From: Thermoleophilia bacterium
GTDB lineage: Bacteria; Actinomycetota; Thermoleophilia; BMS3ABIN01
Direction: 5' to 3'
Assembly (NCBI GenBank): GCA_014874265.1
Contig: JACWAM010000052.1
Location: forward strand, 1 to 42,883
DNA length: 42,883 bases
Within the stretch, counting starts at the first letter, position 1; the number at the start of each line of letters is the position of its first letter. Both the position numbers and the translations under genes were made by a program. The notes beneath the pieces were generated by a model, which made no database searches, was not told the origin of the DNA, and saw nothing but the letters and a program-made list of their open reading frames with translations. This document shows, piece after piece, positions 18,075 to 27,698 of the stretch.

Positions 18075-18144
18075 AGTTCCAGGTTCCGAGCTCAAAGTTT
18101 AAAATCCCTTAAAAAAACAAACTTTGAACTTGGAACTTTGAACT
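18075..18144. repeat. Inverted heptad repeat pair, rpsS-rplV spacer (clearest hairpin)
   Basis: Arms at 18075-18100 and 18119-18144 are inverted complements at 22 of 26 positions, with an 18-nt A-rich loop. Units are GTTCCAG, GTTCCGA, GCTCAAA on one side and TTTGAAC, TTGGAAC, TTTGAAC on the other. The right arm overlaps the TAG stop of rpsS. Confidence 0.8.
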
Positions 18145-18427
18145 ATTTAAGTGACGTGCTCCGATCGGTATGATGGCCGTGGCCGCGGAACGTGCGGGTG
18201 GGAGCAAACTCGCCGAGTTTATGACCCACCATGCTTTCCGTGATAAAGACCGGCACATGCTTGCGGCCGTCATGGACGGCGATCGTATGGCCGACCATCT
18301 CCGGGAAGACGGTGGAGGCGCGCGACCAGGTCTTGATCATCTTTTTCTTGCCTGATTCGTTCATCGCCTCGATCCGCGCCAGCAGTTTCGCCTGTACGAA
18401 CGGTCCTTTTTTTAACGATCTGCTCAT
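18143..18427 (-). CDS. rpsS: 30S ribosomal protein S19
   Basis: Head protein pairing with S13. The 94-aa product has [46 protein letters not shown] and [15 protein letters not shown]. Normal length; ATG start 11 nt after rplB. Its TAG stop forms at the edge of the heptad repeat. Confidence 0.97.
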   Translation of the reverse strand: MSRSLKKGPFVQAKLLARIEAMNESGKKKMIKTWSRASTVFPEMVGHTIAVHDGRKHVPVFITESMVGHKLGEFAPTRTFRGHGHHTDRSTSLK

Positions 18428-18438
18428 TTTTGTCCTTC

Positions 18439-19278
<840 letters not shown>

Positions 19279-19288
19279 AAATTCTTTC

Positions 19289-19373
19289 GTTTAACGTTTA
19301 ACGTTTAACGTTTAATGCTCCGCAAACAACTCCTGAAATCCGTCAAACCTTAAACATTAAAGTTGAACGTTCC
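19289..19373. repeat. Heptad repeat pair (GTTTAAC variant), rplB-rplW spacer
   Basis: Four almost perfect CGTTTAA units (19289-19315, period 7) face a degenerate inverted arm (19345-19373) with complementary TTAAACAT and AAAGTTGAACG. This is the least degraded direct array, so possibly the most recent. Confidence 0.75.
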
Positions 19374-19660
19374 TACATCGATTCGAAAAACTCGATCTTC
19401 TGTCCTTCTGACAGTTCCACGATCGCTTTTTTCCCGGAACTGGTATGGCCCTGAACCATGCCGCGACGTTTCGGTTTGGACCGCGTCTTGATGATGTTGA
19501 CGCCCACCACATTGACGCTAAAAATCTCTTCCACCGCCTTGGCGATCGCCGGTTTTCTTGCCCGCGGATCCACCTTGAAGGTGTATTTATTGTGCTCGAT
19601 CAGCTGGTAACTCTTTTCCGAGATCACCGGCCCGATAATAATCGTGTACGGATCTCTCAT
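19373..19660 (-). CDS. rplW: 50S ribosomal protein L23
   Basis: L23 at the tunnel exit docks trigger factor and SRP. The 95-aa protein shows IIGPVISEKSYQLIEHNKYTFKVDPRA, NVVGVNIIKTRSKPKRRGMVQG. ATG start overlapping the rplD end by 4 nt. Its TAG stop adjoins the repeat. Confidence 0.97.
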   Translation of the reverse strand: MRDPYTIIIGPVISEKSYQLIEHNKYTFKVDPRARKPAIAKAVEEIFSVNVVGVNIIKTRSKPKRRGMVQGHTSSGKKAIVELSEGQKIEFFESM

Positions 19661-20598
19661 CTGGACTCAACCACCCTGTTAAGCTCGCTGACGGCTTCCT
19701 TCGTCGCCAGAACCATCCGCGCCGCCATGATGTCGCTCACGAGCAGATCGCCGGGGCCGGTAACATCCACCCTCGGAATGTTTCGCAACGACAGAGCGGC
19801 ATTGTCATCGGCCTCGGCCAGGAGCACCAGCAGCGGGTACTTGACCTCAAGCTTTTCCAGCACCGCAACCACCGCAGACGTCTGCGGCTCCTCGAACGGC
19901 AAAGCGTCAACAACCTTGAAACTGCCTTCGCCGGCCCTGGCGCTCAGCGCCATTTTCAGGGCGCGGCTGCGCACTTTCCGGTTAACCTTAAACTTGTAAT
20001 CCCTCGGCACCGGTCCGAAAACGATGCCGCCGCCGGTCCAGTGCGGCATCCGGCTCGAGCCGGCGCGGGCGCGGCCCGTGCCCTTCTGGCGCCAGGGCTT
20101 CACGCCGCCGCCCCTTACCTCGGACCGGTTCTTCGCCGACGCGGTGCCGCGCCGCCGGGAAGCAAGCTCGGCCCGGACAACCTCATGCAGAACGGCGATC
20201 TTTGGTTTAACGCCGAAAACTTTCGGATCAAGACCGGCCTGCTCGCCCTCAAGAGCCTTAACCTCAGGCACCTTGACCTCCCGCTTCGCGACCTCTTCTT
20301 TCTTTTTCCGCCTCGATTTCCTGGAAGTCTTTTTCCTGGGCTTCGTTTCTTTGGCGGGCGCTGTGGCTTCAGCCCCGGTCTGCGACTCTTCCTCGCCCTC
20401 GGCGCCAGCCGCCGCTTCTTCAGGCGTAGACTCCACTTCTGCCGGCGTTTCCGGCTCCGGATTTTCCGCACCCGCCTCCACCTCTACGGCGCCGGTCGGG
20501 GCTGCCTCAGTTTCCAGCTCGGACTGGCTCCCGGCCGCTTCTTTCTTCGGTTCCTGCTGCGGTTCCTGATTTTCAGTTTTTTCTTCGTTGTCAGCCAT
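19657..20598 (-). CDS. rplD: 50S ribosomal protein L4, with 107-residue acidic/basic N-terminal extension
   Basis: L4 reaches into the exit tunnel and can autoregulate S10 operons. The conserved core starts near residue 108 and shows GTASAKNRSEVRGGGVKPW and KGTGRARAGSSRMPHWTGGG. L4 is usually 200-220 aa; this one is 313. Residues 1-85 are Glu/Ala/Pro-rich, followed by a basic stretch (KKTSRKSRRKKK) at 89-100. ATG 20598 is the only suitable start and the extension is in frame without interruption, so it is probably translated. Confidence 0.95.
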   Translation of the reverse strand: MADNEEKTENQEPQQEPKKEAAGSQSELETEAAPTGAVEVEAGAENPEPETPAEVESTPEEAAAGAEGEEESQTGAEATAPAKETKPRKKTSRKSRRKKKEEVAKREVKVPEVKALEGEQAGLDPKVFGVKPKIAVLHEVVRAELASRRRGTASAKNRSEVRGGGVKPWRQKGTGRARAGSSRMPHWTGGGIVFGPVPRDYKFKVNRKVRSRALKMALSARAGEGSFKVVDALPFEEPQTSAVVAVLEKLEVKYPLLVLLAEADDNAALSLRNIPRVDVTGPGDLLVSDIMAARMVLATKEAVSELNRVVESR

Positions 20599-20605
20599 AA
20601 AACCA

Positions 20606-20630
20606 GCTCAAAATTCCAAGTTCAAAGTTA
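20606..20630. repeat. Heptad repeat, rplC-rplD spacer
   Basis: AGCTCAAAATTCCAAG followed by GTTCAAAGTT, a single arm in a 45-nt spacer just upstream of the rplD start. Confidence 0.6.
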
Positions 20631-20643
20631 ATCCAGAACTGCT

Positions 20644-21489
20644 TTAATGCGTCTGGATGAACACAATCGCGTTGCTGGCGCCCGGCACCGCGCCCTTTAC
20701 CATGATCAGGTTCTGCTCCGGCTCCGTGGCGACCACCTCCAGGCCCAGCTGGGTCGAACGTTTGTTGCCCATCTGTCCCGGGAGCCGGAGCCCCTTAAAC
20801 ACCCGCGAAGGGTAGGCCGAAGCGCCAACCGATCCGGGAGCCCGATGAAAATGAGCCCCGTGCGATCCCGGTCCGCCGGCAAATCCGTGGCGCTTGATGA
20901 CGCCGGCAAAGCCTTTTCCCTTGGAAATGCCGGTCACCTTGACCTTCTGTCCGATCTCGAACGCCTCCACCGTGATCTGGTCGCCGGCCTGCGGCATCTC
21001 CCTCTCGGCTGGCGGCGCGGGAGCAGCCTCAGCCTCGGCAGCCTCAGCCTGAGCTGCTTCGGGCTTGACTGATTCCGCCGCTTTTTCGCCAGCCACGACG
21101 GCCTCTTCAGATTCAGCTGCTTCCTTTGCTTCCTTCTCCGCCCCTTTGGCGGCTTTCTTCGCTTTCGCCCGGGTCTTTTTCGCCGGCTTTTCCGCGGTTT
21201 CAACAACTGACACCCAGGCTGTTGCTTCCCTTAGATCGCAGCGCACTTCAGCCAGATAACGCCGGGGACCGACGCCGGCTTTTTTGAAGTGACCCGCCGC
21301 AGGCTTGTTAAGCCGACTCTCCTTGATTTCGCCAGATCCGATCTGCAGCGCCTCATACCCGTCCCGGGCGACGGTTTTCACCTGCGTTACCGTACAGGGA
21401 CCGGCCTCAATGACCGTAACTGGAATCCGGTCGCCGCCTTCGGTGAAGATCTGGGACATGCCCAGTTTTTTCCCCAGAATGGCAGCCAT
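20644..21489 (-). CDS. rplC: 50S ribosomal protein L3, with internal Ala/Lys/Glu insertion
   Basis: L3 is an early-assembly protein reaching the peptidyl-transferase centre. The N-terminal part (AAILGKKLGMSQIFTEGG) and the C-terminal core (GISKGKGFAGVIKRHGFAGGPGSHGAHFHRAPGS, shown in pieces) are conserved. Between them, near residues 92-167, lies a stretch rich in Ala, Lys and Glu, raising length to 281 aa versus about 210. ATG 21489 is preferred to the GTG one codon upstream; it overlaps the rpsJ stop (TGATG). Confidence 0.95.
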   Translation of the reverse strand: MAAILGKKLGMSQIFTEGGDRIPVTVIEAGPCTVTQVKTVARDGYEALQIGSGEIKESRLNKPAAGHFKKAGVGPRRYLAEVRCDLREATAWVSVVETAEKPAKKTRAKAKKAAKGAEKEAKEAAESEEAVVAGEKAAESVKPEAAQAEAAEAEAAPAPPAEREMPQAGDQITVEAFEIGQKVKVTGISKGKGFAGVIKRHGFAGGPGSHGAHFHRAPGSVGASAYPSRVFKGLRLPGQMGNKRSTQLGLEVVATEPEQNLIMVKGAVPGASNAIVFIQTH

Positions 21490-21797
21490 CACAATTTAAT
21501 CTCAATATCAACGCCGGCCGGCACGTCAAGTCGCATCAGGGAATCGACGGTTTTCGGCGTCGGCTGATGGATGTCGATCAGCCGCTTGTGTGTCCGCATT
21601 TCGAAGTGCTCGCGCGAATCCTTGTCCTTGAACGGGCTCTTGATCACGCAGTAGACATTCTTTTCCGTCGGCAGCGGCACCGGACCCACCACGGTGGCGC
21701 CGGTCCGCTGAGCCTGCTCCACGATTAGCCGCGCACTCCGGTCGATCAACTCATGATCGTAAGCTTTAAGCCTAATTCTTATTTTTTGCTGTGCCAT
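21489..21797 (-). CDS. rpsJ: 30S ribosomal protein S10
   Basis: S10 sits in the 30S head and also joins NusB in antitermination. The 102-aa protein has [45 protein letters not shown] and [20 protein letters not shown]. First gene of the S10 block, 113 nt after tuf with a hairpin and heptad repeats between. Confidence 0.97.
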   Translation of the reverse strand: MAQQKIRIRLKAYDHELIDRSARLIVEQAQRTGATVVGPVPLPTEKNVYCVIKSPFKDKDSREHFEMRTHKRLIDIHQPTPKTVDSLMRLDVPAGVDIEIKL

Positions 21798-21802
21798 TTT
21801 TT

Positions 21803-21875
21803 AAGTTCCGGTTCAATGTTCCGAGTTCAAAGTTACAATCTCAAGGCCTTGACTTTGAACCTTGAACTTTGAACT
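21803..21875. repeat. Inverted heptad repeat pair, tuf-rpsJ spacer
   Basis: Left arm (21803-21835): GTTCCGG, TTCAATG, TTCCGA and GTTCAAA units; right arm (21851-21875): GACTTTGAACCTTGAAC then TTTGAACT. Together they could fold into a long imperfect hairpin upstream of rpsJ. Confidence 0.75.
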
Positions 21876-21878
21876 GCA

Positions 21879-21899
21879 TGGCCGCCGGTTAGGCGGCCA
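21879..21899 (-). promoter_or_regulatory. GC-rich hairpin after tuf
   Basis: TGGCCGCC-TAACC-GGCGGCCA on the coding strand: an 8-bp perfect stem with a 5-nt loop, 11 nt after the tuf stop. No T-tract follows, so it is more likely an RNA processing or 3'-end stabilising element than an intrinsic terminator. Confidence 0.5.
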
Positions 21900-21910
21900 C
21901 ACTATGGTTG

Positions 21911-23116
<1,206 letters not shown>

Positions 23117-23267
23117 GGGTTACTCCTTTCGTCACTAAAAATCGAGCAAGTTATAAAATTCTCTTTGAATCTTTATTGCTTTCAAGTTGCGCAACCGGTT
23201 TTCCGTTTAAAGCCCGCCGATTTCCCTGGGCGAGTACTATATATCAAACAGCCATCCCGGACAATTA

Positions 23268-25352
23268 CTACCTGGCGCCCACCTGCTCCATGATGCCCTC
23301 GGCAATGGAGCTGGGTACCTCTTCGTATTTTTCGAACTGCATCGTATACTGCGCCCGTCCCTGGCTGATAGACCGTAAATCTGTGGCATAGCCAAACATT
23401 GACGCCAGCGGCACATGCGCGCGGATGATCTGAGCGTTGCCACGCGGCTCCATACCTTCAATCTTGCCGCGCCGGGAATTCAGGTCGCCGATGACGTCTC
23501 CCATGTACTCTTCCGGAGTGACAATCTCAACCTCCATCACGGGCTCCAGCAGCACCGGCTTCCCTTTGCCGGCAGCCTCTTTCAGCGCCATGGAGCCGGC
23601 AATGCGAAAAGCCATCTCCGATGAGTCCACCTCATGGTAAGAGCCGTCGATCAGAGTTACCTTGATCCCGACCATCGGGTAGCCGGCAAGCACGCCGTTG
23701 TCCATCGCTTGCCTGATCCCCTCGTTAACAGCGGGGATATAGTCCTTGGGAATGACGCCGCCAGTAATCTGGTCGTCGAACTCGTAGCCCTCGCCGGGGC
23801 CGGCCGGCTCGACGTTGATGACGACGTGACCGTACTGGCCGCGGCCGCCGGACTGCCGCACGAACCTGCCTACCACCTTCTCCACCGGCCGGCGGATCGT
23901 CTCGCGGTAAGCAACCTGGGGCCGGCCGACATTGGCGTCGACCCGGAACTCCCGCAGAAGCCTGTCAATGATAATCTCCAGGTGCAACTCTCCCATGCCG
24001 GAGATGACTGTCTGGCCGGTCTCCTCATCGGTGCGAACCTGGAAGGTCGGGTCCTCCTCCGCCAGACGATGCAGCGAAGTGCCAAGCTTTTCCTGATCGG
24101 CCTTGGTCTTTGGCTCGATCGCAACCGAAATAACCGGCGCCGGAAAGTCCATCGATTCGAGAATGATGGGACTGCCCTGAACGCAAAGAGTGTCGCCGGT
24201 AGTCGTATGTTTGAGGCCGATAGCCGCCGCCAGTTCCCCGGCATAGATCGCGTCGCGGTCCTCGCGATGGTTGGCGTGCATCTGCAGAATGCGGCCGATG
24301 CGCTCTTTCTTGTCCTTGGTGGCGTTGTAAATGTGGCTGCCAGCCTTTAGCGAGCCGGAGTAAACCCGGAAATAGGTCAGTTTGCCTACATGCGGGTCGG
24401 TCATAACCTTGAAAGCCAGCGCCGCGAACGGCTCGCTGTCATCGGCATGCCTGGCCTCCTCGGCGCCGGTATCGGGGTTGATTCCCTTGATGGCGGGAAC
24501 GTCAACCGGCGAGGGGAGATAGTCGATGACCGCGTCCAGGAGCGGTTGCACTCCCTTGTTCTTAAAAGCGGAGCCGCACAGAACCGGCGTAATCACAATA
24601 TCATTGGTGGCTTTGCGGATGATCCGCTTCAGCGTAGCCGCTTCAATCTCTTTTCCTTCCAGGAAAGCTTCCATCAGCTCATCGTCGTGATCGGCGAGTT
24701 TCTCGATCATCAGCTCACGCCATTCCTGGGCGAAATCTTTCATATCTTCGGGAATTTCCTCCACTTTCCAGCTCTCGCCCTTGTCATCGCTTCCCCAGAT
24801 AAGAGCCTTCATCTCTACCAGGTCAATGACCCCCTGGAAAGCGCTCTCCCGCCCGATCGGCAACTGGATCGCCACCGGGTGGGCGTCCAGCCGTTTGACC
24901 ATCATGTCCAAAACGGCGAAATAATCGGCGCCGATGCGGTCCATTTTGTTCACGTAAGCGATGCGAGGGACGCCGTATTTGTCGGCCTGGCGCCAGACCG
25001 TCTCCGATTGCGGCTCGACGCCGCCGACGGAGCAAAACAGGGCGATGGCCCCGTCCAGCACCCGGAGCGAGCGCTCAACCTCGACGGTAAAGTCCACGTG
25101 CCCGGGAGTGTCTATAAGATTAATTCGGCAATCACGCCAGTGATAGGTTGTAGCAGCGGAGGTGATGGTGATTCCCCGCTCCTGCTCCTGCTGCATCCAG
25201 TCCATGACCGCCGCGCCTTCGTGGACCTCGCCGATCTTGTGGGTCCTGCCGGTGTAGTACAGGATCCGTTCGGTGGTGGTCGTCTTGCCGGCGTCAATAT
25301 GAGCCATAATGCCGATATTTCTTGTTTTTTCTAACGAGAACTTTCTGGTCAT
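23268..25352 (-). CDS. fusA: Elongation factor G
   Basis: Translocase GTPase. G1 is [10 protein letters not shown]3 DTPGHVDF, G4 NKMDR; domain IV and V segments GGRGQYGHV and [15 protein letters not shown] are present. The track starts at 25400, but [18 protein letters not shown] is the normal family N-terminus; ATG 25352, with a G-rich upstream AAGAGCGG, gives 694 aa. The extra 16 residues could still be real. Normal str-operon position between rpsG and tuf. Confidence 0.97.
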   Translation of the reverse strand: MTRKFSLEKTRNIGIMAHIDAGKTTTTERILYYTGRTHKIGEVHEGAAVMDWMQQEQERGITITSAATTYHWRDCRINLIDTPGHVDFTVEVERSLRVLDGAIALFCSVGGVEPQSETVWRQADKYGVPRIAYVNKMDRIGADYFAVLDMMVKRLDAHPVAIQLPIGRESAFQGVIDLVEMKALIWGSDDKGESWKVEEIPEDMKDFAQEWRELMIEKLADHDDELMEAFLEGKEIEAATLKRIIRKATNDIVITPVLCGSAFKNKGVQPLLDAVIDYLPSPVDVPAIKGINPDTGAEEARHADDSEPFAALAFKVMTDPHVGKLTYFRVYSGSLKAGSHIYNATKDKKERIGRILQMHANHREDRDAIYAGELAAAIGLKHTTTGDTLCVQGSPIILESMDFPAPVISVAIEPKTKADQEKLGTSLHRLAEEDPTFQVRTDEETGQTVISGMGELHLEIIIDRLLREFRVDANVGRPQVAYRETIRRPVEKVVGRFVRQSGGRGQYGHVVINVEPAGPGEGYEFDDQITGGVIPKDYIPAVNEGIRQAMDNGVLAGYPMVGIKVTLIDGSYHEVDSSEMAFRIAGSMALKEAAGKGKPVLLEPVMEVEIVTPEEYMGDVIGDLNSRRGKIEGMEPRGNAQIIRAHVPLASMFGYATDLRSISQGRAQYTMQFEKYEEVPSSIAEGIMEQVGAR

Positions 25353-25471
25353 GTTACCGCTCTTGTTCCCTTTGCTTACAGTAATAGCCTGTGTCGTCAT
25401 TTATTAATCAAAACCTTTAATTATAATTGTTTGTCAGCCGCTGTCGCCGGCCTTCATTCATTGTTACGCCC

Positions 25472-25942
25472 CTACCAGCGGTAGTGAGCAAACGCCCGGT
25501 TGGCCTGAGCCATCCGGTAAAGATCGTCCTTCTTCTTCCAGGCGCTGCCCTGGCCCGACAGAGCATCGAGGCATTCATTTGCCAAACGCTCCGCCATTGT
25601 TTTCTCGCGCCGCTGCCGCGCATAGCCGACCATCCAGCGCACCGCCAGCGTTCTGGCCCTGCGGGTAGGAACCTCCACCGGCACCTGATAGGTGGCCCCG
25701 CCGACCCGACGCGACCGGACCTCGAGCTGCGGCGTCACCGTATCGACGGCCTTTTTGAGTACCGCCACCGGATCGTCGCTGTTTTTTTCACCCAGAATTT
25801 CCAGCATGCGGTAAACGATACGCTCCGCGGTTGATTTCTTGCCGCCCAGCATTACCTTGTTGACAAACTGGGCTACCAGCTTGCTGCTGTAAACCGGATC
25901 AGGCGTAACATCGCGCTTCTGGGCTGCGGCTCGTCTCGGCAT
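25472..25942 (-). CDS. rpsG: 30S ribosomal protein S7
   Basis: S7 nucleates assembly of the 30S head. The 156-aa protein shows [41 protein letters not shown] and the C-terminal [41 protein letters not shown] (quoted in segments by the family). Length normal. It follows rpsL with a 3-nt gap. Confidence 0.97.
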   Translation of the reverse strand: MPRRAAAQKRDVTPDPVYSSKLVAQFVNKVMLGGKKSTAERIVYRMLEILGEKNSDDPVAVLKKAVDTVTPQLEVRSRRVGGATYQVPVEVPTRRARTLAVRWMVGYARQRREKTMAERLANECLDALSGQGSAWKKKDDLYRMAQANRAFAHYRW

Positions 25943-25945
25943 GGC

Positions 25946-26314
25946 TTAGGGAGTCTTGACTCCATATTTGGACCGGCCCTGCCGCCGATCGGTTACGCCG
26001 GCCGTGTCCAGCGCCGCCCTGACGATCTTGTACCTCACGCCTGGAAGATCCTTGACCCTGCCTCCCTTTACAAGAACCACCGAGTGCTCCTGTAAGTTGT
26101 GGCCGATGCCGGGAATATAGGCGGTAACCTCGATGCCGCTAGTCAGACGAACGCGGGCAACCTTGCGCAGAGCCGAATTCGGCTTTTTGGGCGTGGTGGT
26201 GTACACGCGTGTACAGACACCCCGGCGTTGCGGGCTGCCTTTCAGAGCCGGCGTCGACACCTTCTCCGAAGGAGTAACGCGGCCTTTCCTGATAAGTTGA
26301 TTTACGGTCGGCAT
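25946..26314 (-). CDS. rpsL: 30S ribosomal protein S12
   Basis: S12 controls decoding fidelity and is the streptomycin-resistance target. The 122-aa protein has [32 protein letters not shown] and [20 protein letters not shown]. The two lysines where resistance substitutions commonly arise (PKKPNS and RVKDLPG) are both present, as in sensitive strains. First gene of the str block, behind its own promoter and leader. Confidence 0.97.
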   Translation of the reverse strand: MPTVNQLIRKGRVTPSEKVSTPALKGSPQRRGVCTRVYTTTPKKPNSALRKVARVRLTSGIEVTAYIPGIGHNLQEHSVVLVKGGRVKDLPGVRYKIVRAALDTAGVTDRRQGRSKYGVKTP

Positions 26315-26324
26315 AATAATATCC

Positions 26325-26350
26325 GGTTTAAAGTTCCAATTTCAAAGTTT
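26325..26350. repeat. Heptad repeat upstream of rpsL
   Basis: GGTTTAAAGTTCCAAT followed by TTCAAAGTTTG, a single arm placed 10-36 nt before the rpsL start, within the leader RNA. Confidence 0.6.
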
Positions 26351-26412
26351 GAGCGATTCGTGACTTTACGAATGATCCTCATTGCACGCAAACGAGCTGC
26401 AGGCCAATTCTC

Positions 26413-26446
26413 TCCGGAGAACAAATCCGGAGCGAGCCTGCGGCTC
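26413..26446 (-). promoter_or_regulatory. Structured 5' leader of the rpsL-led transcript
   Basis: Between the promoter and rpsL lie two perfect small inverted repeats: GAGCC-GCA-GGCTC (26434-26446) and TCCGGA-7 nt-TCCGGA (26413-26431). With about 190 nt of leader they could form a regulatory RNA, for example an S7- or S12-sensing site. No known leader motif was recognised. Confidence 0.4.
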
Positions 26447-26508
26447 GGTGATACTTACAATAATTCCCTTGCAGAATCACACGCCTGCTTCTTGAGGCGC
26501 AAGAAGGC

Positions 26509-26537
26509 AGTATAGCAAGGGGCAAAAGTGGAGTCAA
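26509..26537 (-). promoter_or_regulatory. Near-consensus promoter of the str operon
   Basis: Minus strand: TTGACT (26532-26537), 17-bp spacer, TATACT (26509-26514), about 195 nt before rpsL. A 6-bp inverted repeat (TTCTTG/CAAGAA, 26489-26505) spans the expected start point and could be an operator. The upstream lipoprotein-like gene ends only about 30 nt before the -35. Confidence 0.75.
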
Positions 26538-26565
26538 GAAAAAAACAACCGGCCCCGGGAGTTTT

Positions 26566-27297
26566 TTACATGCCCGGCATCCCCTGCATTCCCCCGCCCG
26601 TGCTCGTTCCGGTAGAGGCACCGCCGGCGGATGGACCGGCGGAAGAATTCGCGGGAATTGCCGGATTTACCCAGTAATCAGAAGCCATTTTTGCCGCTGT
26701 GTCTTCTGAATAGGCGGACCAGTCCATCTTGATGGCGGCGGCTCTGGTGATCGCCGTCTTGACCACCAGGGGCTGATCCATGTTCATGGGGCCGGTCATG
26801 TTAACCGATGTCTGCAGGTCGCTGTACAGGTTTATCTGGACCCGGGATACGTCCTTGTATTCAAACAAAATGCTGGCAACCTTTTGGGTGGCGTCGGCCG
26901 CCACACCAGGCAGTTGTTCAGGAGTACACACCATCTCCATCGCAATCATGGGACATTCAGTCCGGTTCATATCAATCTGGATGGAAATGCCGCCCGCCAC
27001 GGGCGTCAGAGTTATATTCCTGACGAGAGGTTCTTCCATCTCGCCTTTGGTGCCCAGCTCGTGGTCCATTACCTGCTGGACGTCATCCTTTGTCACCGGC
27101 CCCGGCCTGGTGATCCGGCCAGCCAGGGTTCCTACCGGTTGCGTATCAGTGTCTGCGGGAAGAGTGACGTAAGACCCGCCGCAACTCCAGGCCACAAGCG
27201 CCGCCGCGAGAACTACAACGGAGAGCGCCAACATCAACGCGGCTTTCGGATTCAACGCAAAAAACCTGCGGCGGCGGAAAAAACGAGGTGCGTTCAG
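26566..27297 (-). CDS. Secreted or lipid-anchored protein of unknown function
   Basis: Not recognised. After an Arg-rich n-region and a hydrophobic segment (ALMLALSVVVLAAALVAW) comes a cysteine (SCGG), which could be a non-canonical lipobox. The roughly 180-residue exported part has an alternating alpha/beta look (GGISIQIDMN, RVQINLYSDLQ) and ends in a Gly/Met-rich tail (GGGMQGMPGM). The track ATG (27414) lies upstream of a good -10 (27352-27357), so its first 39 codons are probably untranslated. AGGAGA lies 7 nt before a CTG at 27297; TTG 27255 is the alternative. The gene interrupts the usual rpoC-rpsL junction. Existence of the gene is likely, the start uncertain. Confidence 0.7.
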   Translation of the reverse strand: MNAPRFFRRRRFFALNPKAALMLALSVVVLAAALVAWSCGGSYVTLPADTDTQPVGTLAGRITRPGPVTKDDVQQVMDHELGTKGEMEEPLVRNITLTPVAGGISIQIDMNRTECPMIAMEMVCTPEQLPGVAADATQKVASILFEYKDVSRVQINLYSDLQTSVNMTGPMNMDQPLVVKTAITRAAAIKMDWSAYSEDTAAKMASDYWVNPAIPANSSAGPSAGGASTGTSTGGGMQGMPGM

Positions 27298-27351
27298 TGG
27301 ATGATCTCCTAACTTGCGAGCCGGCCAGCACAGCCGCCTGTCCTGGATGGA

Positions 27352-27360
27352 AGTATACCA
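27352..27360 (-). promoter_or_regulatory. Extended -10 promoter of the junction gene
   Basis: TGGTATACT on the minus strand (hexamer 27352-27357), about 40 nt before the AGGAGA of the downstream gene. The -35 region is poor (CTGCCT). It sits inside the ORF-track reading frame, arguing against the track's start codon. Confidence 0.45.
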
Positions 27361-27640
27361 TTTTTTCGTCAGACAGGCAGCTAAGCCAGCGCCGGATTGA
27401 TTTGGATGTTTCATGAGTGAGGTTTAAGGCGCAAAGCACAGAGCCAGGCAGATTGTCATCCCGAGCATTTCGCTACCGCTTAGCGCAGGCTCCGCGAAGG
27501 AGCTGCTCTTTAAGCAGATTCGGCGGTCGCTCCCCTTAATGAGGTTCGGGAGCCTTAGCAAAAGAAATATCCGGATCATCCCGGCGCCGGGCGCCGGCTA
27601 ATTTTCCATTGGAGCATCCCTTAAGGCGCCGGCATAAGCA

Positions 27641-27669
27641 GGCCCATCCCGGATCTTCCGGGATGGGCC
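27641..27669. repeat. Perfect 13-bp inverted repeat after rpoC
   Basis: GGCCCATCCCGGA, 3-nt loop, TCCGGGATGGGCC. It lies about 30 nt past the rpoC stop. No T-tract follows on the minus strand, so termination there would need another factor; it may be a dispersed palindromic repeat or a 3' stabiliser. Confidence 0.7.
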
Positions 27670-27698
27670 ATATATATTTTGAGTGCGGCGGGCCGGGT

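Larger units (their letters stand above)
27298..27698. other. rpoC downstream spacer with palindromes
   Basis: This 400-nt stretch between the rpoC stop and the junction gene has no credible ORF. It contains the junction-gene promoter, a 17-nt GC palindrome at 27581-27597 and a perfect 13-bp hairpin at 27641-27669. Confidence 0.6.

Noticed and set aside
27641-27669. Rho-independent terminator of rpoC
   Set aside because: The stem is strong, but the minus strand continues TGCTTATG with no T-tract; listed as an inverted repeat instead.
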